Shown piece by piece: positions 42,080-52,595 of a DNA stretch of 64,000 nt. The stretch is from Propionibacteriaceae bacterium. GTDB lineage: Bacteria > Actinomycetota > Actinomycetes > Propionibacteriales > Propionibacteriaceae. Every line of letters begins with the position of its first letter. The stretch's first letter is position 1. The position numbers and the translations under genes were made by a program. Below the pieces are notes generated by a model, which was not told the DNA's origin, did no database searches, and was given only the letters and a program-made list of their open reading frames with translations. Location: the NCBI GenBank assembly GCA_017306015.1, contig JAFKJK010000026.1:1-64000 (forward strand), in the 5' to 3' direction.

Positions 42080-43333
42080 ATGCGAGCACGGCGGCAGGGC
42101 TGGGTCTGTGTGCTGCTGTCGCTGACCCTGCTGACCGGCCCGTCCCCGGCCCTGGCCGACGACGAAGACACCGCGGCGACGGCGACGCCCGTCGTCGGCC
42201 GGGTCGTCGACGAGAACGGCTGGCCGCTGGCCGAACTGGCCGCGAGCCTCGAGTCCCCGGACGCCCCGATCTGGGGCGACACCTGGACCCACACCGATGC
42301 CGCCGGCGGGTTCCGCTTCGACCTCGAACTGGACACCGCGGTGAGCGGCGCGCAGGTGCTGCTGTGGGACGACCTCGGCCAGTTCGCCGATAGGTCTCTC
42401 ACCGCCCCTGAGCTCACCCCGGGCGTCGCGGTCGACCTGGGCACCATCGTGCTGCGCTCCTTCCCGAACATCGGGCGCTCGGCGACAGCCGTCGACACCA
42501 CGTCGCGAGCTGCGGTCAGGGCCGCCTACGCCCGGGGGTACGCCAAGCTCGTCCGCAAGGAGAAGACGCCGAAGGTGCACGGCTGCACGGTCGGCGTCAC
42601 CTCGATCGCGCTGCAGCGGCGCGAGGTGGCGGCGATCAACTACTTCCGGTCCATGGCCGGGCTGAACCCGGTCAGGCTGGACAGCGGGCTGTCGGCGAAG
42701 GCGACCAAGGCGGCGCTGATCCAGGCGAAGCAGCGCCACCTGAACCACTACCCCTCGAGCAGTACGAAGTGCTACACCGCGATCGGCGGCGAGACCTCGG
42801 CTCGCTCCAACCTGTCCTACGGCTGGGTGGGCGCTCGCAACATCGGCGGCTACATCGCCGACCCGGGCAGCCACAACTACCCGGCTGGGCACCGGCTGTG
42901 GCTGCTCAACCCGACCATGCAGCGCTATGGCACCGGCTACGCCGGCACGTACAACGCCGGCTACGTCGTCGCCGACGAGCCGGACGCCTTCCTGGCCACG
43001 TCCCCGATCCCGGCCTGGCTGCCCTGGCCGTCCGCCGGCTACTTCCCGTCCCAGCTCGAGCCGGGCGGACGCTGGTCGTTCACCACCGCCAGGTCAGACG
43101 TCGACTTCACCCGCGCGACGGTCGCCGTCCGCGTCAACGGGAAGGTCGTCAAGATCCGGCCGCACCTCACCGGCGGCTACGGCTACCAGGCGGGGCTGAC
43201 CTGGGACTTCGCCAAGCGGCCGAAGGTCACGGCGAAGGGCTCGGTGACGGTCGCAGTGACTGTCTCCGGGATCAGCGTCCGCGGCGTGACCACGGTGAAC
43301 CAGGCGTACCAGGTGATCCTGTTCCGGGCGTGA
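42080..43333 (+). CDS. Secreted CAP/SCP-domain protein with N-terminal carboxypeptidase-regulatory-like domain
   Basis: A 417-aa exported protein. The signal peptide is MRARRQGW, a hydrophobic stretch, then cleavage after ALA (about residue 27). An Ig-like regulatory domain follows (VGRVVDENGWPLAELAASL, about 37-130). The CAP domain runs about 165-310: REVAAINYFRSMAGLNPVRLD, HYPSSSTKCYT, and GHRLWLLNPTMQRYGTGYAG. The usual CAP histidine/glutamate cavity is only partly visible, so catalysis is doubtful. A beta-sandwich domain closes the protein. The ATG at 42080 is chosen because it starts a normal signal peptide. It separates tig from the clp genes and is flanked by a terminator and a ClgR-like box, so it is likely a unit of its own. 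Confidence 0.75.
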   Translation: MRARRQGWVCVLLSLTLLTGPSPALADDEDTAATATPVVGRVVDENGWPLAELAASLESPDAPIWGDTWTHTDAAGGFRFDLELDTAVSGAQVLLWDDLGQFADRSLTAPELTPGVAVDLGTIVLRSFPNIGRSATAVDTTSRAAVRAAYARGYAKLVRKEKTPKVHGCTVGVTSIALQRREVAAINYFRSMAGLNPVRLDSGLSAKATKAALIQAKQRHLNHYPSSSTKCYTAIGGETSARSNLSYGWVGARNIGGYIADPGSHNYPAGHRLWLLNPTMQRYGTGYAGTYNAGYVVADEPDAFLATSPIPAWLPWPSAGYFPSQLEPGGRWSFTTARSDVDFTRATVAVRVNGKVVKIRPHLTGGYGYQAGLTWDFAKRPKVTAKGSVTVAVTVSGISVRGVTTVNQAYQVILFRA

Positions 43334-43356
43334 GCCGGGGTGCCGGCGCTTCGCTG

Positions 43357-43370
43357 CGCCGTGAGCGAAC
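43357..43370. promoter_or_regulatory. ClgR-like box upstream of clpP1
   Basis: CGCCGTGAGCGAAC at 43357-43370 resembles the ClgR activator site (CGCY, four bases, GCG plus two A/T and a G/C), which controls clpP genes in actinobacteria. A wider symmetric TTCGCT...AGCGAA also spans 43350-43369. One consensus position differs. If functional, the clpP1 start must be downstream at 43422 or later. Confidence 0.4.
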
Positions 43371-43421
43371 AGCGCCCGGAACATGCCCGGATTGTCCGCC
43401 GCGGCGGGTAGTTTCGCCTTC

Positions 43422-44051
43422 GTGAACGAACACCTGACCATCGAACGCGGCCTCCGGATGGCCGGCGGACCGGGCCCTGCCGGCATGGCCGATTCGGTCT
43501 ACCAGTCGCTACTGATGAACCGGATCATCTTCCTGGGCTCGGAGGTGACCGACGAGAACGCCAACGCGATCTGCGCGCAGATGCTGCTGCTGAACGCCGA
43601 GGACGCCGAGAAGGACATCTACCTCTACATCAACTCACCCGGCGGCTCGGTCGACTCCGGAATGGCGATCTACGACACCATGCAGTGGATCTCCAACGAC
43701 GTCGCGACCGTCGCCATGGGCCTGGCCGCATCGATGGGGCAGTTCCTGCTGTCCGCGGGCGAGAAGGGCAAGCGGTTCGCCCTGCCGCACAGCCGGATCA
43801 TGATGCACCAGCCGTCCGGCGGTCTCGGCGGCACGGCGTCCGACATCCGGATCCAGGCCGAGCAGTCGCTGCACATCAAGAAGACCATGTCCGGGCTGAT
43901 CGCCGAGCACACCGGCCAGACCGTCGAGCAGATCGAGAAGGACTCCGACCGCGACCGCTGGTTCACCGCGGAGGAGGCCCTCTCCTACGGCTTCATCGAC
44001 CACGTCTACGAGCGGGCGGCGCAGATCAAGACCGCCGCCCCGAACCAGTGA
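43422..44051 (+). CDS. clpP1: ATP-dependent Clp protease proteolytic subunit 1
   Basis: A 209-aa serine peptidase subunit. Catalytic Ser is in GLAASMGQF (about 104), His in MMHQPSG (about 129) and Asp in DSDRDRW (about 178). The INSPGGSVDSGMAIYDTM oxyanion loop is present. In actinobacteria ClpP1 and ClpP2 form a mixed two-ring tetradecamer that works with ClpX or ClpC. I prefer the GTG at 43422 because a ClgR-like box ends at 43370, too near the ATG at 43383; an ATG at 43458 is also possible. ClpP2 starts 11 nt after the stop, so both are co-translated. Confidence 0.9.
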   Translation: MNEHLTIERGLRMAGGPGPAGMADSVYQSLLMNRIIFLGSEVTDENANAICAQMLLLNAEDAEKDIYLYINSPGGSVDSGMAIYDTMQWISNDVATVAMGLAASMGQFLLSAGEKGKRFALPHSRIMMHQPSGGLGGTASDIRIQAEQSLHIKKTMSGLIAEHTGQTVEQIEKDSDRDRWFTAEEALSYGFIDHVYERAAQIKTAAPNQ

Positions 44052-44062
44052 GGCCCGAACCC

Positions 44063-44734
44063 ATGAACAACGCGATCAACACCCTTTCCGCCGGAGTCGG
44101 GCCCACGGGCATCGCCCCGGCCGGCCCGAGGATGGACTACTACATCCCGCAGTGGGAGGAGCGGACGAGCTACGGCGTCCGCCGGGTCGACCCGTACACC
44201 AAGCTGTTCGAGGACCGGATCATCTTCCTCGGCACCCCGATCAGCGACGACATCGCCAACGCGGTGATGGCCCAGCTGCTCTGCCTGCAGTCGATGGACC
44301 CGGAGCGTCCGATCAGCATCTACCTGAACTCGCCGGGCGGCTCCTTCACGGCGCTGACCGCGATCTACGACACGATGCGCTACATCAAGCCGGACGTGCA
44401 GACCATCTGCCTGGGCCAGGCCGCCTCGGCCGCAGCCGTCCTGCTGGCAGCCGGCACGAAGGGCAAGCGGCTGGCGCTGCCGAACAGCCGCATCCTGATC
44501 CACCAGCCGGCCACCGAGGGCGGCTACGGGCAGTCCTCCGACCTGGAGATCCAGGCCCGCGAGATCATGCGGATCCGGACGCTGATGGAGACGATGCTCG
44601 CCGAGAGCACCGGCCAGAGCATGGAGAAGGTCAGCAAGGACATCGAGCGCGACAAGTACCTGACGGCCGAGGAGGCCAAGGAGTACGGCATCGTCGACGA
44701 CATCCTGAGCTCGTTGAAGGACGTGGCCGCCTGA
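44063..44734 (+). CDS. clpP2: ATP-dependent Clp protease proteolytic subunit 2
   Basis: A 223-aa paralogue of ClpP1 with catalytic Ser122 (GQAASAAAV), His147 (LIHQPA) and Asp197 (ERDKYL). Motifs such as WEERTSYGVRRVDPYTKLFEDRIIFLG are typical for actinobacterial ClpP2, and the longer N-terminal propeptide region (about 25 residues) fits the need for processing. It is 11 nt after clpP1 and 31 nt before clpX, forming a clpP1-clpP2-clpX operon. Confidence 0.93.
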   Translation: MNNAINTLSAGVGPTGIAPAGPRMDYYIPQWEERTSYGVRRVDPYTKLFEDRIIFLGTPISDDIANAVMAQLLCLQSMDPERPISIYLNSPGGSFTALTAIYDTMRYIKPDVQTICLGQAASAAAVLLAAGTKGKRLALPNSRILIHQPATEGGYGQSSDLEIQAREIMRIRTLMETMLAESTGQSMEKVSKDIERDKYLTAEEAKEYGIVDDILSSLKDVAA

Positions 44735-44765
44735 CCCTGGCGGGGTCGGGCGGAAGGAAGGCGAC

Positions 44766-46061
<1,296 letters not shown>

Positions 46062-46155
46062 CCGTTCGGGGGTTTCGGGCTCCGAGACGTCGCAGTCGAC
46101 CGCACGGGTATGCCATTGTGTTCCCCTAGCTAGTCGGCGTACGAAGGAGTCAGCC

Positions 46156-46425
46156 ATGGCCACCAGGCAAGTCCAGATCGCGTCCTCTGTGGGTCTGCAC
46201 GCACGTCCCGCGTCCCTGTTCGTCCAGGCCGCGACGGCAACCGGGCTTCCGGTGACCGTCGCCAAGGAAGGCGGGAACCCCGTGGACGCGCGCAGCATCC
46301 TGATGGTGATGGCGCTGGGTGCGAAGCATGGCGAGACCGTCGTCCTGTCCGCCGAGGGTGAGGGAGCGGACGCAGCCCTCGACTCGCTGGTTGAGCTCCT
46401 CTCCCGCGACCTGGACGCGGAGTAG
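46156..46425 (+). CDS. ptsH: Phosphocarrier protein HPr
   Basis: An 89-aa HPr of the phosphotransferase system. The phosphorylated His15 is in GLHARPAS and the regulatory-position serine is Ser47 in ARSILMVM. It takes phosphate from enzyme I and passes it to sugar-specific EIIA proteins. A GAAGGAG site precedes the ATG at 46156. The ptsI gene starts 4 nt after its stop, so they form a two-gene operon. No sugar-specific EII gene is in the window. Confidence 0.95.
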   Translation: MATRQVQIASSVGLHARPASLFVQAATATGLPVTVAKEGGNPVDARSILMVMALGAKHGETVVLSAEGEGADAALDSLVELLSRDLDAE

Positions 46426-46429
46426 TCCG

Positions 46430-48121
46430 GTGAGCGGCGAGGCCTCGCTGCGCACCTTCCACGGCATCGGAGTCAGCGCCGGCACCGCCGTCGGCCCGCT
46501 CGTGGTCGTCACCCCGGCGCCGAAGCCTCCGGCCGACGAGCCCGCCACCACCGACGCGGCAGCCGCCTCGGCGACCGTGCATGCCGTGCTGGAGCAGGTC
46601 GCCAGCGGCCTGGAGGCCCGGGCCGCGGCGGCGAGCGACCACGCCAGGCCGATCCTGGAGGCCGGAGCCATGATGGCCCGCGACCCGGGTCTGGCGATGG
46701 GCATCGACACCCAGCTCGGCAAGGGTCTCGGGATCACCACCGCGGTCACCGCTGCCGTGGAGGAGTACTGCGCGATGTTCGAGTCCCTCGGCGGCTACAT
46801 GGCCGAGCGGGTGACCGACCTGCGCGACGTCCGCGATCGCGCCGTCGCCAGGCTGCTCGGCCAGCCGGAACCGGGCGTCCCGACGCTGTCGGTGCCGTCC
46901 GTCCTCGCGGCGCACGACCTCGCGCCGGCCGAGACCGCCACGCTGACCGCGGAGACGTGCCTCGGCATCGTCACCGAGGCCGGCGGCCCGACCAGCCACA
47001 CCGCGATCCTGGCTGCTCAGCTGGGCATCCCGGCGATCGTGCAGGCGGTCGGCATCCTGGAGGTCGCGGCCGGCACCGTGGTCGCGATCGACGGCGGCGT
47101 CGGCGAGATCACGGTCGACCCGAGCGACGAGGAGATCGAGCTGCTCGCCGAACGCAAGCGTCGCCGGGCCGCCGCGCTCGCGGGCGGCACCGGCAAGGGC
47201 TCCACCAAGGACGGCTACCCGGTCGCCCTGCTGGCCAACATCGGCACCGCGGACGACGCCCGCAAGGCTGCCGCCCAACCCGTCGAAGGCGTCGGACTGT
47301 TCCGCACCGAGTTCCTCTTCCTCGACCGCGACACGATGCCGACCGTCGAGGAGCAGACCGCCACCTACACGGAGGTGTTCACCGCCTTCGGCGATCGCCG
47401 GGTGGTGGTGCGGACGCTGGACGCCGGCGCCGACAAGCCCCTGAAGTTCGCCGACCTCGGCCCGGAGGAGAACCCGGCGCTGGGACGGCGTGGACTCCGC
47501 CTGGGGATGATCCGCACCGACGTGATGGACACCCAGCTCCAGGCCCTCGCCAACGCCTACCAGGCGACCGGTGCCGACGTCCGGGTGATGGCCCCGATGG
47601 TCGCCACCCAGGCCGAGGCGACGTGGTTCGCCGAGCGGGTCCGGGCACTGGGGCTGCCGAAGGTCGGGGTGATGATCGAGGTACCGGCAGCGGCGATCCG
47701 CAGCCGCGGGATCCTCTACCACGTCGACTTCGCGTCCCTGGGCACCAACGACCTGCAGCAGTACACGATGGCCGCCGACCGGATGCAGGGCGAGCTCGCG
47801 GCCCTGCTGAACCCATGGGAGCCGGCGCTGCTCGACGTGGTCGCGCTCGCCTGCGACGGCGGTCAGGCGATGGGCAAGCCCATCGGCGTCTGCGGTGAGG
47901 CCGGCGGTGACCCGGCGCTCGCCCTGGTGCTGGCCGGGCTGGGGGTCAGCAGCCTGTCGATGGCTCCGGGAAAGGTCCCGGCCGTCCGCACGTCCCTGTC
48001 GCTGCACACGCGGGAGCAGTGCCAGCAGATGGCCGCCGCCGCTCGCGCGGCGGTGGACGCTGCCGGCGCCCGCGCTGCCGTCCTGGCGATGGCCGACCCG
48101 GTGCTGCTCGACCTGATCTGA
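46430..48121 (+). CDS. ptsI: Phosphoenolpyruvate-protein phosphotransferase (PTS enzyme I)
   Basis: A 563-aa enzyme I that transfers phosphate from PEP to HPr. The N-terminal HPr-binding/phosphohistidine domain includes GGPTSHTAILAAQLG with active His190. The C-terminal TIM-barrel PEP domain shows GVGLFRTEFLFLDRD, PLKFADLGPEENPALGRRGLRL, and the catalytic-cysteine-region IGVCGEAGGDPA; the family PEP site Cys is in this segment. GTG at 46430 follows the ptsH stop by 4 nt; a start further upstream would overlap ptsH. The gene is convergent with the septum-formation lipoprotein, 3 nt away. Confidence 0.93.
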   Translation: MSGEASLRTFHGIGVSAGTAVGPLVVVTPAPKPPADEPATTDAAAASATVHAVLEQVASGLEARAAAASDHARPILEAGAMMARDPGLAMGIDTQLGKGLGITTAVTAAVEEYCAMFESLGGYMAERVTDLRDVRDRAVARLLGQPEPGVPTLSVPSVLAAHDLAPAETATLTAETCLGIVTEAGGPTSHTAILAAQLGIPAIVQAVGILEVAAGTVVAIDGGVGEITVDPSDEEIELLAERKRRRAAALAGGTGKGSTKDGYPVALLANIGTADDARKAAAQPVEGVGLFRTEFLFLDRDTMPTVEEQTATYTEVFTAFGDRRVVVRTLDAGADKPLKFADLGPEENPALGRRGLRLGMIRTDVMDTQLQALANAYQATGADVRVMAPMVATQAEATWFAERVRALGLPKVGVMIEVPAAAIRSRGILYHVDFASLGTNDLQQYTMAADRMQGELAALLNPWEPALLDVVALACDGGQAMGKPIGVCGEAGGDPALALVLAGLGVSSLSMAPGKVPAVRTSLSLHTREQCQQMAAAARAAVDAAGARAAVLAMADPVLLDLI

Positions 48122-48124
48122 GGG

Positions 48125-48589
48125 CTACTTCTTCGCGTCCTTGAGGGTGCCGGTGACGCCGCCATCCTCGAGGCCGACGAAGCAGAGGACCTCGCGGTCG
48201 GCCGTGGACGTCCAGGTCTGCTCGGTCGGGTAGAAGTAGGTGTAGGTGTAGTCGGACTTGTCCGTGCTGACGCCGACGAACGCCTTGAACGCGTCGGTGC
48301 AGAGCTTGTCCGCCTGCTCGGTCACCTGGGTCACGCCCGGGTAGTCGTCGCCGCTCAGCTCGCTGGACGAGTACGCCTCCCAGTAGTGCGGTTGGCCGCA
48401 GGGCACCACCGTGGCGGCGGACACCTCGCCCTCGCCGAGGTTGTCGGTGCAGTCCCCGACCTTGAGAGAGAACACGTCCATGCTGGCGGACGCGGTCACC
48501 TGGCCGGCATCGTCGCGGACCGGCGATGCGCAGCCGGCGAGGGCGAGGACGCCGGCTGCCGCGCAGCCGACCAGCAGCCGGAACCTCAT
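48125..48589 (-). CDS. Septum-formation-like lipoprotein
   Basis: A 154-aa lipoprotein matching the actinobacterial septum-formation domain. The signal peptide ends in the lipobox LALAGC (Cys20). The domain signature is VGDCTDN, VVPCGQPHYWEAY, KLCTDAFKAFVG and REVLCFVGL: a Gly-Asp-Cys start, Pro-Cys-x2-Pro-His-x2-Glu, and two further Cys likely in disulfides. Function is poorly defined; family members are linked to cell division by name. It lies 10 nt after the valS stop on the same strand, so it may be co-transcribed. Confidence 0.8.
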   Translation of the reverse strand: MRFRLLVGCAAAGVLALAGCASPVRDDAGQVTASASMDVFSLKVGDCTDNLGEGEVSAATVVPCGQPHYWEAYSSSELSGDDYPGVTQVTEQADKLCTDAFKAFVGVSTDKSDYTYTYFYPTEQTWTSTADREVLCFVGLEDGGVTGTLKDAKK

Positions 48590-48599
48590 CGCATCCTCC

Positions 48600-51176
48600 T
48601 CAGGCCTCGGCGAGTTCCACGCGCACCTGCAGCGGCGCCTCCGTCAGGGTCCACTGCACGGGGGCGGTGATCCGTCCCACCGCGCGCAGGTCGGCCTCGA
48701 CCGTCCGCAGCGCCGACACTGCGGCCTCGGGGCCGCTGATCTCGGCCTGGGCGACCTCGGCCTTCATCGAAGCCTTCGCGTTCGACTTCGCACCACGGAC
48801 GCCGACCAGCGCCTCGGCGACCACGGCCAGCAGTGCCGGGTCGCCGCCGGCCGGCAGCTCGTCCGGCACCGGCCAGGACGCGTGGTGGACCGACCCGCTG
48901 CGCCACCACGACCACACCTCCTCGGTCACGAACGGCATCGTCGGCGCGAACAGACGCAGCTGGACGTCCAGCGCCAGCCGCAGCGCCGTCCGGGCCGAGT
49001 CGGCGTTCTGGGTGCCGTCGGAGTTGTAGGCGCGCTCCTTGACCAGCTCCAGGTAGTCGTCGCAGAACTGCCAGAAGAACTTCTCCGCAGTCTCGAGGGC
49101 GGTGGCGTAGTCGAACGCCTCGTAGGACTCGGTGGCTTGCGCGACCACCTCGGCCAGCCCGGCGAGCATCGCCAGGTCGACCGGGTCGCTCGCCTGCGCG
49201 CCCGCGGCGGGCGCCGGGAAGCCGAGGATGAACTTGCTGGCGTTCAGCAGCTTCATCGCCAGCCGGCGTCCGACCTTCATCTGGGCCTCGTCGAAGGGCG
49301 AGTCCATGCCGGGACGGGTCATCGCGGCGCGCCAGCGGACGGCGTCCGAGCCGAACCGCTCGAGGATGTCGGTGGGCACGATCACGTTGCCCTTGGACTT
49401 GCTCATCTTCTTGCGGTCCGGGTCGACCACGAAGCCGGAGATCGCGGCCACCCGCCACGGCAGGACGCCGTGCTCGAAGTTCGAGCGCACCACCCGGGAG
49501 AACAGCCAGGTGCGGATGATGTCGTGCGCCTCGGGTGCCATGTCCATCGGGAAGGTGAGGTTCCACAGCTCCTCGTCCCGCTCCCAGCCGCAGGCGATCT
49601 GCGGGGTCAGCGACGAGGTGGCCCAGGTGTCCATCACGTCCGGGTCGCCGGCGAAGCCGCCGGGGACGCCGCGAGACGCCTCGGTGTACCCGGGCGGGCA
49701 GGTGCTGGACGGGTCGACGGGCAGGACGTCCTCGCCGGCCACGATCGGGTTGGCGTAGTCGGGCTGACCCTCGGCGTCCAGGGGGTACCAGACCGGGAAC
49801 GGGACGCCGAAGAACCGCTGCCGGCTGATCAGCCAGTCTCCGTTGAGCCCGTTCACCCAGTTGGCGTAGCGGTGCCGCATGTGGTCGGGCACCCAGTGCA
49901 GCTCCTCGCCGCGGGCCAGCAGGGTCTGTTTGAGGTCGTCGTCGCGGCCGCCGTTGCGGATGTACCACTGCCGGGTGGACACGATCTCCAGCGGCTTGTC
50001 GCCCTTCTCGTAGAAGTTCGCCATCCGCTGGGTCGGCTTCGGCTCGCCGTCCAGGTCGCCGGACGCGCGCAGCAGGGCCACCATCGCCTCGCGGGCGCCG
50101 AAGGCGGTCTTCCCGGCCAGCTCGGCGTACGGCTCGGGGTTGGTGAGCCACTCGGGGGTGTCGGCGTGCAGCCGCCCGTCCCGTCCGATGACCGTCCGGG
50201 TGGGCAGGCGCAGCTCGCGCCACCACTGCACGTCGGTGAGGTCGCCGAAGGTGCAGCACATGGCGATGCCGGCGCCCTTGTCGGGCTCGGCGGCCGGGTG
50301 GGCCAGCACCGGGATCTCCACGCCGAAGACCGGCGAGGTCACGGTCGTCCCGAACAGCGGCTGGTAGCGCTCGTCGTCGGGATGGGCGATCAGCGCGCAC
50401 ACCGCCGGGATCAGCTCCGGACGGGTGGTCTCGATGTAGATCGGGGTCCCGTCCGCCTGGTGGAAGGCGACGCGGTGGTAGTGCCCGGGGTAGTCACGGG
50501 CCTCTAGTTCGGCCTGGGCGACAGCCGTCTGGAAGGTGATGTCCCACAGGGTCGGTGCCTCGGACAGGTACGCCTCGCCACGGGCCAGGTTCCGCAGGAA
50601 TGCCCGCTGGGCCACCCGCTGCGACTCGGCCGAGATCGTGGCGTACAGCTGGTCCCAGTCGACGGACAACCCCAGCGTCCGCCACAGGTTCTCGAACGCC
50701 GGCTCGTCGATCGAGGTGAGCTGGTGGCACAGCTCGACGAAGTTGGGGCGGCTGACCGCGACCGCGCGCTTGGGGTCGGGGTTCTCCGGCGGCGTGAAGT
50801 CGGGGTCGTACGGCAGGGACGGGTCGCAGCGCACGCCGAAGTAGTTCTGCACCCTGCGCTCGGTGGGCAGGCCGTTGTCGTCCCAGCCCATGGGGTAGAA
50901 GACGTGCAAGCCCTGCATCCGCTGGTAGCGCGCGATCAGGTCGGTGTGGGTGTAGCTGAACACGTGGCCGACGTGCAGCGAGCCGGAGACCGTCGGCGGC
51001 GGGGTGTCGATGCTGAACACCTGATCGCGGCTCTCCGGCCGGACGAAGGTGTACGTGCCCTGCTGCTGCCAGCGGTCACGCCACTTGGCCTCCAGCCCCT
51101 CCAGCACCGGACGCTCCGGTACGCCCGCGCCGGCCGGGGACGCAGCGGGCGGGACGGTGAAGGGCTGAGCAGTCAT
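48600..51176 (-). CDS. valS: Valyl-tRNA synthetase
   Basis: An 858-aa class I aminoacyl-tRNA synthetase. The HIGH-like motif is HVGHVFSYTHTDLI near 60 and the KMSKS loop is KKMSKSKGNVI near 590. PMGWDDNGLPTERRVQNYFGV is the actinobacterial/archaeal ValRS form. The editing (CP1) domain lies in the middle with the ETTRPEL and threonine-rich segments, and the anticodon-binding helical domain follows after about 640. The short C-terminal domain replaces the long coiled coil of E. coli ValRS. The ATG at 51176 is chosen as it gives the normal N-terminus. It is divergent from folC. Confidence 0.95.
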   Translation of the reverse strand: MTAQPFTVPPAASPAGAGVPERPVLEGLEAKWRDRWQQQGTYTFVRPESRDQVFSIDTPPPTVSGSLHVGHVFSYTHTDLIARYQRMQGLHVFYPMGWDDNGLPTERRVQNYFGVRCDPSLPYDPDFTPPENPDPKRAVAVSRPNFVELCHQLTSIDEPAFENLWRTLGLSVDWDQLYATISAESQRVAQRAFLRNLARGEAYLSEAPTLWDITFQTAVAQAELEARDYPGHYHRVAFHQADGTPIYIETTRPELIPAVCALIAHPDDERYQPLFGTTVTSPVFGVEIPVLAHPAAEPDKGAGIAMCCTFGDLTDVQWWRELRLPTRTVIGRDGRLHADTPEWLTNPEPYAELAGKTAFGAREAMVALLRASGDLDGEPKPTQRMANFYEKGDKPLEIVSTRQWYIRNGGRDDDLKQTLLARGEELHWVPDHMRHRYANWVNGLNGDWLISRQRFFGVPFPVWYPLDAEGQPDYANPIVAGEDVLPVDPSSTCPPGYTEASRGVPGGFAGDPDVMDTWATSSLTPQIACGWERDEELWNLTFPMDMAPEAHDIIRTWLFSRVVRSNFEHGVLPWRVAAISGFVVDPDRKKMSKSKGNVIVPTDILERFGSDAVRWRAAMTRPGMDSPFDEAQMKVGRRLAMKLLNASKFILGFPAPAAGAQASDPVDLAMLAGLAEVVAQATESYEAFDYATALETAEKFFWQFCDDYLELVKERAYNSDGTQNADSARTALRLALDVQLRLFAPTMPFVTEEVWSWWRSGSVHHASWPVPDELPAGGDPALLAVVAEALVGVRGAKSNAKASMKAEVAQAEISGPEAAVSALRTVEADLRAVGRITAPVQWTLTEAPLQVRVELAEA

Positions 51177-51257
51177 GCGGGCGATTCTATTGAGCCGTGC
51201 CAGCGTTGACAGAATCGCGACGCGCACGCTTGCGTCCACCCCTACGCTGGTGCGGAC

Positions 51258-52595
51258 ATGACCTCATCCCACTCTGACATCGTCACCGCGCTCCAGTCGC
51301 GCTGGCCCGAACACCAGGTCGGCCGCAGCCAGGCCCGGATCCGGGCGCTGTGCGACCTGCTCGGCAACCCCGAACTGGCCTGCCCGGTGATCCTGATCAC
51401 GGGCACCAACGGCAAGGGCAGCACCGCGATCATGATCGACGCGCTGCTGCGCGGCCTCGGCCTGCGGGTCGGCCGGTACTCCAGCCCACACCTGCAGCAC
51501 CTGACCGAACGGATCGTCATCGATGGCGTCCCCATCGCCGACGAGGTCTTCGACGACCTGGTCGAGCAGGTGCTGCCGATGGTGCGGATCGTCGACGAAC
51601 AGCGCATCGACGGCATCTCGATGACCTTCTTCGAGGTGATGACCGGCCTGGCCTATGCCGCCTTCGCAGACGCGCCCGTGGACGTCGCTGTCGTCGAGGT
51701 GGGCATGGGCGGGGAGTGGGACGCCACCAACATCGTCGCCGCGCAGGTCGCAGTCGTCGCGCCGGTGGACCTCGACCACACCCAGCTGCTCGGCGAGACC
51801 ATCGAGGAGATCGCGGTCGAGAAGGCCGGCATCATCAAGGCCGGTTCGCGAGCCGTCCTCGCCGCCCAGACCGCCGAGGCGGCCCGGGTGCTGCTGGCCC
51901 GCTGCGCCGGGGTGGGCGCAGAGGTGCGCCGCGAGGGCGTCGAGTTCGGGCTGATCGACCGGACGCCGGCCGTCGGCGGCCAGGTGCTCCGGCTGGAGAC
52001 GGCCGAGGGACCGCTCGGAGACGTCTTCCTGCCGCTGTTCGGCGAGCACATGGCCCGCAACGCGGCGCTCGCACTCGCCGCGGCGGAGGCGTTCCTCGGC
52101 GGCCGTGCGCTTCCGCCGGACGTGGTGGGGGAGGCCTTCGCCCAGGTGGAGGCGCCGGCGCGGCTCGAAGTGCTGCGGCGCTCCCCGGTGGTGCTCGTCG
52201 ACACCTGCCACAACCCGCACGGGGCCCGGGCCACGATGACCGCCCTGGCGGAGGCGTTCGACTTCCAGACACTCATCGGGGTCGTGGCGATGATGTCCGA
52301 CAAGGACGTCGAAGGCGTGCTCAAGGTGTTCGAGGAATCGATGGCCTCGGTGGTCTGCACGGCGGTGACCTCCAGCCCGAGGGCGCTGCCGGCCGCGCAG
52401 CTCGCCGACGTCGCGTCCGGCGTGTTCGGAGTCGAACGGGTCCGGGTCGCTCCCGAGTTGGCGGACGCGATCGACCAGGCGGTCGCGCTCGCCGACGCGT
52501 CCGGGCCCGGCGCCGGGGTGCTGATCGCCGGGTCGGTGTACGCCGCCGGGGAGGCCAGGGCGCTGCTGGGCGTCCAGGGAGGGGACGCCGAATGA
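51258..52595 (+). CDS. folC: Folylpolyglutamate synthase / dihydrofolate synthase
   Basis: A 445-aa Mur-ligase-like enzyme adding glutamate to folates. The P-loop ITGTNGKGST is near 50-60; SSPHLQHLTERI follows; EVGMGGEWDATN and DLDHTQLLGETIEEIAVEKAGIIK are the conserved core. VDTCHNPHGA starts the C-terminal domain. The 445-aa length is normal. The stop overlaps the start of a DUF4233 gene (ATGA), and ndk follows, the usual actinobacterial order folC-DUF4233-ndk. The valS gene lies divergently upstream. Confidence 0.93.
   Translation: MTSSHSDIVTALQSRWPEHQVGRSQARIRALCDLLGNPELACPVILITGTNGKGSTAIMIDALLRGLGLRVGRYSSPHLQHLTERIVIDGVPIADEVFDDLVEQVLPMVRIVDEQRIDGISMTFFEVMTGLAYAAFADAPVDVAVVEVGMGGEWDATNIVAAQVAVVAPVDLDHTQLLGETIEEIAVEKAGIIKAGSRAVLAAQTAEAARVLLARCAGVGAEVRREGVEFGLIDRTPAVGGQVLRLETAEGPLGDVFLPLFGEHMARNAALALAAAEAFLGGRALPPDVVGEAFAQVEAPARLEVLRRSPVVLVDTCHNPHGARATMTALAEAFDFQTLIGVVAMMSDKDVEGVLKVFEESMASVVCTAVTSSPRALPAAQLADVASGVFGVERVRVAPELADAIDQAVALADASGPGAGVLIAGSVYAAGEARALLGVQGGDAE

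Noticed and set aside
40604..42892. 762-codon open frame on the - strand
   Set aside because: Antisense to tig and the CAP-domain gene, both of which have clear family motifs.
48125..48670. Overlapping + strand frames across the septum lipoprotein and valS
   Set aside because: They are antisense shadows; the lipoprotein has a clear lipobox and conserved cysteine pattern on the other strand.
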